Numbered from the stretch's first letter, positions 1 to 6,285 are shown. The stretch is DNA of 7,394 nt from JAVBOW01 sp031551595 (GCA_031551595.1 JAVBNK010000076.1:1-7394), one strand, 5' to 3'. The notes: generated from the letters alone by a model not told the origin. Translations and numbers: made by a program.

Positions 1-837
1 GCCCCGGTGTTCTTCGGCAGCGCGGTCAACAACTTCGGGGTGCGCGAATTGCTCGACTGCTTCATCCGCATCGCCCCGCAACCCCGCCCGGCCACTACCG
101 AACAGCGTGCCGTGCAGCCCGAAGAGGCGAAAATGACCGGTTTCGTGTTCAAGATCCACGCCAACATGGACCCCAACCACCGCGACCGCATCGCTTTCCT
201 GAAGATCTGCTCCGGGGTGTTCGAACGCAACAGGAATTACCTGCATGTGCGCAGCGGCAAGCAAATGAAATTCAGCTCGCCCAACGCCTTCATGGCAGAA
301 AAGAAGTCGATCGTCGACTTCGCCTACCCGGGCGACATCGTGGGCCTGCACGACACCGGGAATTTCAAGATCGGCGACACGTTCACCGAAGGCGAAAGAC
401 TCAAATTCACCGGAATCCCCTCGTTCTCACCCGAACTGTTCCGTTATATCGAGAATGCCGACCCGCTGAAATTCAAACAACTGGCCAAAGGCGTGGACCA
501 GCTCATGGACGAAGGCGTGGCGCAGCTGTTCACCATGAAAATGAACGGCCGCAAGATCATCGGGACGGTCGGGGCGCTGCAATTCGAAGTGATCCAGTAC
601 CGCCTCGAACACGAATACTCGGCCGCCTGCCGCTGGGAACCCGTGCAGGTCCACAAAGCCTGCTGGATCGAGTCGGAGAATGCCGCCCAGCTGGACGATT
701 TCCGCAAACGCAAATACAACAACCTGGCTACGGACAAACACGGCCGCGAGGTGTTCATGGCCGACACGTCCTACGCCCTGCAGTTGGCCATCGAGAAATT
801 CCCCGACATACGCTTCCTGTTCACCGCCGAATTTTAA
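1..837 (+). CDS. prfC: Peptide chain release factor 3 (RF3), C-terminal part, 5' end outside the window
   Basis: RF3 is a cytoplasmic translational GTPase that removes RF1 and RF2 from the ribosome after peptide release. The frame is open from base 1 with no start, so the gene begins upstream. The 278 residues present begin APVFFGSAVNNFGVRELLDC, the typical junction after the RF3 G domain. They continue through the blocks TGFVFKIHANMDPNHRDRIA, AYPGDIVGLHDTGNFKIGDT, FTGIPSFSPELFR and VGALQFEVIQYRLEHEY, which match domains II and III of the family closely. By comparison with the roughly 530-residue E. coli protein (from memory), about 250 N-terminal residues with the GTP-binding motifs are missing only because of the window edge. 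The GTG at base 7 is an internal valine codon, not a start. The gene ends with TAA, and a 214-nt gap separates it from the kinase gene, so the two are probably not co-transcribed. EF-G and other translational GTPases are excluded by the RF3-specific blocks. Confidence 0.97.
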   Translation, partial: APVFFGSAVNNFGVRELLDCFIRIAPQPRPATTEQRAVQPEEAKMTGFVFKIHANMDPNHRDRIAFLKICSGVFERNRNYLHVRSGKQMKFSSPNAFMAEKKSIVDFAYPGDIVGLHDTGNFKIGDTFTEGERLKFTGIPSFSPELFRYIENADPLKFKQLAKGVDQLMDEGVAQLFTMKMNGRKIIGTVGALQFEVIQYRLEHEYSAACRWEPVQVHKACWIESENAAQLDDFRKRKYNNLATDKHGREVFMADTSYALQLAIEKFPDIRFLFTAEF

Positions 838-849
838 GGCGTGCCGACA

Positions 850-891
850 CGGACGGTCGCGCCCCAGGGTTTGTCCGGAAGATTTTCTTTT
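850..891 (+). terminator. Weak candidate terminator after prfC
   Basis: CGGAC (850-854) can pair with GTCCG (873-877), followed by a T-rich stretch (882-891, ATTTTCTTTT). A competing hairpin pairs GGCG and CGAC (838-848) with GTCG and CGCC (856-863), with a 3-nt bulge. Neither is strong, and the first has an 18-nt loop. The position directly after the prfC stop favours a role in ending that transcript, but this is inference. Confidence 0.3.
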
Positions 892-915
892 CAGCTAATT
901 TTCAGGCACAAAATA

Positions 916-944
916 TTGTTATTCAGTTTTTTTTCGCATATTTG
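916..944 (+). promoter_or_regulatory. Candidate Bacteroidetes-type promoter for the hybrid kinase
   Basis: TTG (916-918) lies 18 nt upstream of CATATTTG (937-944), close to the Bacteroidetes consensus of TTTG near -33 and TAnnTTTG near -7. The first base of the -7 box is off consensus and the spacing is 1-2 nt short. Transcription would start around 950-953, leaving a leader of about 100 nt before the kinase ATG at 1052. The surrounding DNA is AT-rich (a run of eight T at 927-934), in contrast to the GC-rich coding sequence. Confidence 0.5.
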
Positions 945-952
945 CGGAACAT

Positions 953-971
953 TAGGATGCGCCCCGGGCAA
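953..971 (+). repeat. Conserved 19-nt promoter-downstream block, copy 1
   Basis: TAGGATGCGCCCCGGGCAA begins 8 nt after the TTTG of the -7 box, where the transcript is expected to start. It matches 17 of 19 positions of the block at 4395-4413, which has the same placement behind another TTTGC box. Function is unknown. The position suggests a shared start-site, initially transcribed or operator sequence. Confidence 0.55.
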
Positions 972-984
972 GTGCGGGTAAACC

Positions 985-1014
985 GGCCTCGCCTTTCGGC
1001 CTTTCTTATTTATT
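985..1014 (+). promoter_or_regulatory. Small hairpin plus T-rich tract in the kinase leader
   Basis: GGCC (985-988) can pair with GGCC (998-1001) around a 9-nt loop, followed by TTTCTTATTTATT (1002-1014). This is a weak attenuator-like arrangement within the predicted leader of the kinase mRNA. A five-codon mini-ORF (1024-1041, ATG to TAA, MNPFT) lies just after it. With a 4-bp stem, the structure may have no function. Confidence 0.2.
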
Positions 1015-1051
1015 CTGTTAATTATGAACCCTTTCACATAAAATACCGGAA

Positions 1052-3880
1052 ATGTCCAATTCGAATCAAATCGGTGCGGAAACACTCCAAATAGTCCTCG
1101 ATAATACCCAGGCGTTGGTATATGCCCATGACGTGGAAACGCATGAGATCATTTTCGCCAACAAGGCCCTCAAATCGGGATACCCGTTCGAAATCGAAGG
1201 CCGTAAATGCTGGGAAGTGCTCGGCAATTTCGGCAAACCCTGCCCCTACTGCAAACTGGGCGAGATGCTTAAAAAGCCCGTCGGCGAACCCCTGATCTGG
1301 GAAAATTACAACCCGATGATGGGCGCATGGCTCCAGATGAACGATTCGATCGTCACCTGGCCCAACGGACGCAAGGCGCACCTGGTCACCGTTACCGACA
1401 TTTCGAAAGTCAAAAAAAACGAAGAGGCCCTCAAGGAATACAGGGACAGCCTCGAAGCGCTGCTCGCCGCAAAAACCGAAAGCGAAGAGATGCTGCGCGC
1501 CATGAGCGACAACCTTTCCGGAAGTTTCGTGTTCCAGCTCGTCGAAGAGGACGGGCCCCTGCCCACCATAAAATATATGAGCAAAGGGGTCGAATCGATC
1601 TGCGACATGACCGTCGAGGAACTGGGCGAAAACCTCCTCCCGCTGCTGTCGAAATTCCACCCCGAAGATATCGAGCGAATCCAGCATACGGCCCTCACGA
1701 AAAAAGCGTTCTCGCTCGAAGCACGCTATATCATGCCCCGCAGCGGCAAGATCAAGTGGCTCATGTTCTCCGAAATCCCCCGTACGAACAAACAGGGACA
1801 GGTCGTGTGGGACGGCATCGCCGTGGATATCACCGCCTCGAAGCAGCAGGAACAATCGCTGCTCGAATACCAGAAAAAACTCGAAGTGCTCCTGCGCGAA
1901 AAAAGCGAAAGCGAAGAGATGCTCCGCGCGATGGGCGACAACCTGCCGGGCAGCTTCATTTTCCAATTCTCAGGCGCGATGCACGACCCCGCCCCGTCGA
2001 AGGTGGGCTACATCAGTAAAGGCGTCGAATCGGTCTGCAACGTCCCGGCCGCAGAGGTCATGAAGGATATCCGCAAGTTCATCGAGGTGTTCGACGACGA
2101 GGTGCATAAAACCCTGCAACGGCAAATCATGCTCGGGCTGCCGTTCTCGGTCGAAACCAAACTCAAACCCCGCAGGGACGGCGAAGAAAAATGGGTGATG
2201 CTCTCGGGCATCCCGCGTTTCACGTCGCAGGGCACGGCGGTGGTCGACGGCCTGGCGATGGACATCACGGCACGTAAAAAAATGGAGGACGCCCTGCAAA
2301 AATCGCAGCAGGAATTAATGCATAACGCACGGCTGCTCAACGAGATCAGCGCCAATATGGCCAATTGTGCCATCTACCGCACCCACCTCAACCCCGAGGG
2401 ACACATCGAACTCGACTATGCCAGCGAGCAGATGGAACAGATCACGGGCTACACCATCGAACAACTCCAACAGGATCTCAAGCTGTTCTTCGGCAACATA
2501 TACGCCGACGACCGGGCGACCATCCTGCCCCGGATCACCGCCACCACGGGCAGCACCGGAAACGAAGTGACCGAATTCCGCTACGTGAAAGACAACCAGA
2601 TGAGGTGGTACCGCCTGCAATCGAACGGCATTGCCGTCGACGGCCAGCTCTACCGCGACGGCATCATCATCGACATCACCGAACAGAAACGCTTCGAAAC
2701 ACAACTCATCAAGGCCCGCGACAAAGCCGAAGAGTCCGATAAACTCAAATCGACCTTCATCGCCAACATGAGCCACGAAATACGCACGCCGATGAATGCG
2801 ATCATCGGTTTCCTCGATTTCATGATGGCCGAAGACGACATCCCGCGCGATATGCAGAAGGAATACATGCGCATCGTGTCGGACAACGCCAACCAACTCC
2901 TCAAGCTGATCGGCGACATCCTCGACATCTCGAAGATCGACGCCGGGCAGATGCGCATCATCCCCGAGGAAACCAACATCAACGTGCTGTTGCAGGACCT
3001 CCGCTCATCGTTCCTGGCGACGTCCGCCGTCAAGCAGGACGTGGAACTGATCGCACAACCCATCGAAAACGGCGACAACACGACGTTCACCGTAGACAAT
3101 GCGCGCCTGCGCCAGGTGCTCAACAATATGGTCGGAAACGCCCTGAAATTCACCGATTCCGGATATGTACGCTTCGGGTACGACGTCACGGACAGCGGGC
3201 TGTCATTCTTCGTGGAGGACACCGGCATAGGTATCTCGGAACAAAAACTCAAAGACCTCGGGCGCCCGTTCCAACAATTGCACGACCAATCGCTGGCCGC
3301 AAAATACGGCGGTACGGGCATCGGCCTGGCCATCTCGCTCAACCTGATCAAGCTGATGGGCGGCACGTTCAGGGTGGATTCCGAAATGGGCAAAGGTTCG
3401 CGTTTCGAATTCGTCATCCCATGCCAGGAAATCGGCGAGAAGCACCCCCTTACCGACCAACCCGCCGTCAGCCAGCCCGGACATGACAACCAGCCGGTCT
3501 ACGACCTTGCGAACCGTACGCTGCTCATCGCCGAGGACATGGAATCGAGCATGGGCTACCTGCGCACGATGCTCGAACGCAGCAACGCCACGATCATCAC
3601 CGCCTACGACGGCAGCGAAGCCGTCCAGGCCGTGATCGACAATCCGCAGATCGAAATGGTGCTGATGGACGTGCGTATGCCCGGGATGGACGGCCTCGAA
3701 GCCACCATGAATATCAAAGAGATCAGGCCCGAACTGCCTGTGATCGGCCAGACGGCTTTCTATACCTCGGAAGACAAGGAATGTATGGCCGCGGCAGGGT
3801 TCGACGACTACCTCTCCAAGCCCGTCAACCGCATCGACCTGCGCGAAAAGATCGACCGGTACCTCCCTCTGAAACATTAA
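1052..3880 (+). CDS. Soluble hybrid sensor histidine kinase: four PAS domains, kinase core, C-terminal receiver
   Basis: This 942-residue two-component sensor should autophosphorylate on histidine and pass the phosphate to its own receiver. Domains in order: PAS1 about 12-118; PAS2 about 147-262; PAS3 about 291-408; PAS4 about 427-545; coiled linker 545-565; HisKA with SHEIRTP, phospho-acceptor His575; HATPase with N box around Asn695-696, G1 DTGIG (723-727) and G2 GGTGIGLA (753-760); receiver 822-938 with acidic pair Glu828/Asp829, phospho-acceptor Asp873 in LMDVRMPGMDG, Thr901 and Lys923. All catalytic residues appear intact. I see no signal peptide or membrane segment, so it should sense a cytoplasmic cue. 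PAS1 holds Cys53, Cys64 and Cys67 (PCPYC), a possible metal or redox site. PAS2 and PAS3 with their linkers are an internal duplication sharing ESEEMLRAM. There is no DNA-binding output, so it is not an HTCS regulator of the AraC type. No HPt or response regulator lies nearby, so the partner must be encoded elsewhere. The ATG at 1052 is the first in-frame start. The ligand is unknown. Confidence 0.93.
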   Translation: MSNSNQIGAETLQIVLDNTQALVYAHDVETHEIIFANKALKSGYPFEIEGRKCWEVLGNFGKPCPYCKLGEMLKKPVGEPLIWENYNPMMGAWLQMNDSIVTWPNGRKAHLVTVTDISKVKKNEEALKEYRDSLEALLAAKTESEEMLRAMSDNLSGSFVFQLVEEDGPLPTIKYMSKGVESICDMTVEELGENLLPLLSKFHPEDIERIQHTALTKKAFSLEARYIMPRSGKIKWLMFSEIPRTNKQGQVVWDGIAVDITASKQQEQSLLEYQKKLEVLLREKSESEEMLRAMGDNLPGSFIFQFSGAMHDPAPSKVGYISKGVESVCNVPAAEVMKDIRKFIEVFDDEVHKTLQRQIMLGLPFSVETKLKPRRDGEEKWVMLSGIPRFTSQGTAVVDGLAMDITARKKMEDALQKSQQELMHNARLLNEISANMANCAIYRTHLNPEGHIELDYASEQMEQITGYTIEQLQQDLKLFFGNIYADDRATILPRITATTGSTGNEVTEFRYVKDNQMRWYRLQSNGIAVDGQLYRDGIIIDITEQKRFETQLIKARDKAEESDKLKSTFIANMSHEIRTPMNAIIGFLDFMMAEDDIPRDMQKEYMRIVSDNANQLLKLIGDILDISKIDAGQMRIIPEETNINVLLQDLRSSFLATSAVKQDVELIAQPIENGDNTTFTVDNARLRQVLNNMVGNALKFTDSGYVRFGYDVTDSGLSFFVEDTGIGISEQKLKDLGRPFQQLHDQSLAAKYGGTGIGLAISLNLIKLMGGTFRVDSEMGKGSRFEFVIPCQEIGEKHPLTDQPAVSQPGHDNQPVYDLANRTLLIAEDMESSMGYLRTMLERSNATIITAYDGSEAVQAVIDNPQIEMVLMDVRMPGMDGLEATMNIKEIRPELPVIGQTAFYTSEDKECMAAAGFDDYLSKPVNRIDLREKIDRYLPLKH

Positions 3881-3895
3881 AGAACCCCGCCGCAA

Positions 3896-3915
3896 CCCCG
3901 GTTTGGGCCTTTTTT
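3896..3915 (+). terminator. Weak candidate terminator after the kinase gene
   Basis: CCC (3897-3899) can pair with GGG (3905-3907) around GGTTT, followed closely by six T (3910-3915). A larger alternative pairs GCC and GCAACC (3889-3897) with GGTTGC and GGC (3917-3927) with a 2-nt bulge, placing the T run in the loop. The T tract directly downstream of the kinase stop (3878-3880) supports termination, but the short stem is weak. Confidence 0.35.
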
Positions 3916-3918
3916 CGG

Positions 3919-3949
3919 TTGCACGGCAGCGGAAAATTGCGTACATTCG
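3919..3949 (+). promoter_or_regulatory. Candidate promoter for the small lipoprotein
   Basis: TTG (3919-3921) is followed after exactly 20 nt by TACATTCG (3942-3949), seven of eight positions of the Bacteroidetes -7 consensus TAnnTTTG counting the free positions. Transcription would start near 3956, giving a leader of about 20 nt before the ATG at 3977. The -33 box overlaps the possible hairpin behind the kinase gene. Confidence 0.45.
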
Positions 3950-3976
3950 TACCCGGACTACTAACGTGAGGGAACC

Positions 3977-4252
3977 ATGAAGAAAATAATTGTAATTCTG
4001 GGCATTGCGCTGCTGGCGCTATCCTGCGCCGCGTTCAACATGACATCGACCGTCAAAAAGCTCGAACCGGGAATGGGCGAAAACCAGGTCGTCGGCATGA
4101 TGGGTACGAGTTATAGTGTCGTTTTTGCCGACTCATTCGTACGCGTGCTGATGTATACGAATCCCTTAAGCGGAACGCGCTACCGGCTGACCTTTACGGG
4201 CGGCAGGCTGTCGTCCATCGAAACCAACCCAATCGATCATCCGCATCATTAA
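3977..4252 (+). CDS. Small putative lipoprotein with a minimal SmpA/BamE-like domain
   Basis: The 91-residue product starts with a lysine pair and a hydrophobic stretch ending in the lipobox LALSC, so signal peptidase II should cleave before Cys17 and the mature protein of about 75 residues should be lipid-anchored. No acidic or Lys-Asp/Glu cluster follows the cysteine, the feature associated with surface export in Bacteroidetes, so a periplasm-facing anchor is more likely (inference). The mature part reads KLEPGMGENQVVGMMGTSYS, then LMYTNPLSGTRYRLTFTGGR. This resembles the SmpA/OmlA (BamE) pattern of a GM-turn, a helix ending in a G-T turn, then beta strands ending in F-x-x-G-R. The family link is by pattern only; it is far smaller than a multidomain outer-membrane assembly protein and may be an unrelated DUF. 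An AGGG a few bases before the ATG (3969-3972) could act as a weak ribosome-binding site. The C-terminus is histidine-rich (DHPHH). It seems to be a monocistronic unit with its own promoter and terminator. Confidence 0.85.
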   Translation: MKKIIVILGIALLALSCAAFNMTSTVKKLEPGMGENQVVGMMGTSYSVVFADSFVRVLMYTNPLSGTRYRLTFTGGRLSSIETNPIDHPHH

Positions 4253-4270
4253 TCCCGGCGGCAGTCAGTT

Positions 4271-4304
4271 TTTTAGCGGAGCCAGGGTTTCCCGCTAAAA
4301 TTTT
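4271..4304 (+). terminator. Intrinsic terminator of the lipoprotein gene
   Basis: TTTTAGCGG (4271-4279) and CCGCTAAAA (4292-4300) form a perfect 9-bp stem around a 12-nt loop, followed by TTTT (4301-4304). It begins 18 nt after the lipoprotein stop. The run of T on the 5' arm gives A's on the other strand, so it may work in both directions. Confidence 0.8.
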
Positions 4305-4379
4305 CACATCCATGCGAAAAAGAACAGGACGCGGGGCACACCGGCCACACGAGGCAGGGGGATTTCCGTATTATTTCCT

Positions 4380-4387
4380 TATCTTTG
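4380..4387 (+). promoter_or_regulatory. Upstream promoter-like -7 box (P1) before lysS
   Basis: TATCTTTG is an exact match to the Bacteroidetes -7 consensus TAnnTTTG. I find no good TTTG about 20 nt upstream, so a -33 box is missing or degenerate. The conserved 19-nt block follows 7 nt after the box, as it does upstream of the kinase. Transcription from here would give lysS a leader of about 95 nt. Confidence 0.45.
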
Positions 4388-4394
4388 CAGAAGA

Positions 4395-4413
4395 TAGGAT
4401 GCGGCTCGGGCAA
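4395..4413 (+). repeat. Conserved 19-nt promoter-downstream block, copy 2
   Basis: TAGGATGCGGCTCGGGCAA differs from the copy at 953-971 only at positions 10 and 12. Both copies sit about 7-8 nt after a TTTG of a -7 box, so the block should span the 5' end of the transcript. Its last bases run into the inverted repeat at 4409-4436. Confidence 0.55.
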
Positions 4414-4436
4414 ATTTCAAGCAAGCTTGATTTGCC
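4409..4436 (+). repeat. Inverted repeat between the two promoter-like boxes of lysS
   Basis: GGCAAAT (4409-4415) is complementary to ATTTGCC (4430-4436), and CAAG (4418-4421) to CTTG (4426-4429) around a CAAG loop, with two unpaired T (4416-4417). As RNA from P1 it would form an 11-bp hairpin with a bulge. As DNA it could be an operator, since it contains the -33 box of P2 and the palindrome AAGCTT. Which role applies cannot be decided from sequence. Confidence 0.55.
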
Positions 4437-4457
4437 GCCCGCCTTTCACTATATTTG
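4426..4457 (+). promoter_or_regulatory. Main candidate promoter of lysS (P2)
   Basis: CTTG (4426-4429) lies exactly 20 nt upstream of TATATTTG (4450-4457), a full match to the Bacteroidetes -7 consensus. The start of transcription would fall near 4464, leaving a leader of about 23 nt before the ATG at 4487, with no Shine-Dalgarno sequence, as is usual in this phylum. This is the best promoter in the window. Confidence 0.65.
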
Positions 4458-4486
4458 CGCTCTATTGACATTCACTCCGTATTCTT

Positions 4487-6217
4487 ATGAACGTACTCGA
4501 ACTCAGCGAACAGGAACAACTCAGACGACAATCGCTCGAACAACTCAGGGCACTGGGCATCGACCCCTTCCCCGCCGCAAAATATGAAGTGACGGCCACC
4601 GCCGCACAGATCCATAACGAATTCGACGCCGCCAAAGGCAACTTCAGCGACATCGCGATCGCCGGACGCATCATGTCGCGGCGCATCATGGGCAGCGCCT
4701 CATTTTTTGAGATCCAGGACCATACGGGACGTATGCAGGTCTACCTGCGCCGCGATGACATCACCCCTGAAGGCCGGGAGCCGGTGTTGTACAACACCGT
4801 GTTCAAGAAACTGCTGGACATCGGCGATATCGTGGGCGTGCGCGGAAATGCGTTCATTACCCAGACCGGCGAACTGTCGGTCCACTGCCGTGAATTCACC
4901 CTGCTCAGCAAGGCCATACGCCCCCTGCCCATCGTCAAGGAGAAGGACGGCCAGACGTACGACGCCTTCACCGACCCCGAGGTGCGCTACCGCCAGCGGT
5001 ATGTCGACCTGGCGGTCAATCCCCATGTGCGCGAGGTGTTCGTCAAACGCGCCCGGATCATCGCCACGATGCGCCAATTCTTCAACGAGCGCGGATACCT
5101 CGAAGTCGAAACCCCCATCCTGCAACCCATCCCCGGCGGGGCGGCCGCACGTCCCTTCATCACCCACCACAACACGCTGGATATGCCGCTGTACCTGCGT
5201 ATCGCCAATGAGTTGTACCTCAAAAAACTGATCGTGGGCGGGTTCGACGGCGTGTATGAATTCGCCAAGGATTTCCGCAACGAGGGCATGGACCGCACGC
5301 ACAACCCCGAATTCACCGTCCTCGAAATATACGTCGCCTACAAGGATTACCTCTGGATGATGGAATTCGTCGAGCAGATGCTGGAGCGCGTGGCGACGGC
5401 CCTGCACGGCACCACCGAAATCACGCTCGCCGGCCGGCAGATCAGCTTCAAAGCCCCTTTCCGCCGCCTGACGATGACCGACGCCATCCGCGAAAAGACC
5501 GGATTCGACATCACCGGCAGGTCCGAAGCGGAATTGCGCGAGGCCTGCAAAAAACTGGGCGTGGAGTGCGACGAAACGATGGGCAAAGGCAAATTGATCG
5601 ACGCCATCTTCGGCGAGCATTGCGAGGGCGACCTGGTGCAGCCGACGTTCATCATGGACTACCCGATCGAGATGTCACCCCTGTGCAAGCGCCACCGCAA
5701 CGACCCCGAACTGACGGAGCGTTTCGAACTGTTCGTCAACGGCAAGGAACTCTGCAACGCCTACTCCGAGCTCAACGACCCGATCGACCAGCTGGGGCGT
5801 TTCCAGGAACAGCTGCGCCTGAGCGAAAAGGGCGACGACGAGGCGATGTTCATCGACATGGACTTCGTGCGCGCGCTGGAATACGGCATGCCGACCTGCT
5901 CCGGGATGGGCATCGGCATCGACCGCCTGACGATGTTCATGACCGACCAGGCGTCGATCCAGGACGTGTTGTTCTTCCCCCAGATGCGCCCCGAAAAGAA
6001 TGCCGTCAAGGATTCGGACGAGAAATTCATGGCTGCGGGCGTACCGGCCGGGTGGGTGCCCGTACTGCGCCGGATGGGCCACGAAACCGTCGAGAGTATG
6101 CGCAGGATCGCTCCCGGGAAGTTGTTCAACGACCTGTGCGGATTCAATAAGAAAAATAAACTGGGCCTCGCGAACCCTTCGGCCGACGACGTTAAACAGT
6201 GGACAGGCCAATCGTGA
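4487..6217 (+). CDS. lysS: Lysyl-tRNA synthetase, class II, with C-terminal extension
   Basis: This cytoplasmic enzyme charges tRNA-Lys with lysine using ATP. The 576 residues contain the N-terminal OB-fold anticodon-binding domain (about 57-145, including RIMGSASFFEIQDHTGRMQV) and then the class II core. Motif 1 lies around 190-212 with the ETP proline at 210. Motif 2 is FRNEGMDRTHNPEFTVLE (263-280). Motif 3 is GMGIGIDRLTMF (473-484) with Arg480. The lysine-pocket region ELCNAYSELNDP (421-432) is present. The canonical enzyme ends near FFPQMRPE (496-503), as in the roughly 505-residue E. coli protein. Here about 70 further residues follow, with VPVLRRMGHETVESMRRI and a basic stretch NKKNK. 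I believe this tail is common in Bacteroidetes LysRS. The ATG at 4487 gives a normal N-terminus (MNVLELSEQEQLRRQ) and fits the promoter at 4450. No frameshift or missing motif is seen. A regulatory paralogue such as PoxA is excluded by length and by the OB domain. Confidence 0.98.
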   Translation: MNVLELSEQEQLRRQSLEQLRALGIDPFPAAKYEVTATAAQIHNEFDAAKGNFSDIAIAGRIMSRRIMGSASFFEIQDHTGRMQVYLRRDDITPEGREPVLYNTVFKKLLDIGDIVGVRGNAFITQTGELSVHCREFTLLSKAIRPLPIVKEKDGQTYDAFTDPEVRYRQRYVDLAVNPHVREVFVKRARIIATMRQFFNERGYLEVETPILQPIPGGAAARPFITHHNTLDMPLYLRIANELYLKKLIVGGFDGVYEFAKDFRNEGMDRTHNPEFTVLEIYVAYKDYLWMMEFVEQMLERVATALHGTTEITLAGRQISFKAPFRRLTMTDAIREKTGFDITGRSEAELREACKKLGVECDETMGKGKLIDAIFGEHCEGDLVQPTFIMDYPIEMSPLCKRHRNDPELTERFELFVNGKELCNAYSELNDPIDQLGRFQEQLRLSEKGDDEAMFIDMDFVRALEYGMPTCSGMGIGIDRLTMFMTDQASIQDVLFFPQMRPEKNAVKDSDEKFMAAGVPAGWVPVLRRMGHETVESMRRIAPGKLFNDLCGFNKKNKLGLANPSADDVKQWTGQS

Positions 6218-6237
6218 TTGCCCGGGGTAATCGCGAT
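6211..6237 (+). repeat. Hairpin over the lysS stop codon
   Basis: ATCGTGATT (6211-6219) pairs with AATCGCGAT (6229-6237) in a 9-bp stem with one G-T wobble and a 9-nt loop. The lysS TGA (6215-6217) is in the 5' arm. No T run follows, so it is not a standard intrinsic terminator, but it could protect the mRNA end or help stop transcription. Confidence 0.5.
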
Positions 6238-6285
6238 ATCCTGCGGTCCGGTATCCCCGATGCCGCCCCCGCGGCCGCAGGATGT
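6236..6285 (+). repeat. Long inverted repeat downstream of lysS
   Basis: ATCCTGCGG (6238-6246) is perfectly complementary to CCGCAGGAT (6275-6283). With wobble pairs the stem extends to 13 bp (6236-6248 with 6273-6285) around a 24-nt GC-rich loop. It lacks a T tract. It may act as a transcript 3'-end structure for lysS, possibly Rho-assisted, or belong to a small repeat element. Confidence 0.5.

Noticed and set aside
1034..1966. Long minus-strand open frames opposite the kinase gene (310, 130, 193 and 279 codons)
   Set aside because: They lie antisense to a gene with clear domains, have compositions typical of antisense frames in GC-rich DNA, and show no recognisable motif.
4312..4587. Plus-strand frame of 91 codons starting before lysS
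   Set aside because: It crosses the lysS promoters and the first 100 nt of lysS in another frame, and its sequence has no protein-like pattern.
4700..5620. Minus-strand 306-codon frame opposite lysS
   Set aside because: Shadow of lysS; the sense strand encodes a full synthetase with all class II motifs.
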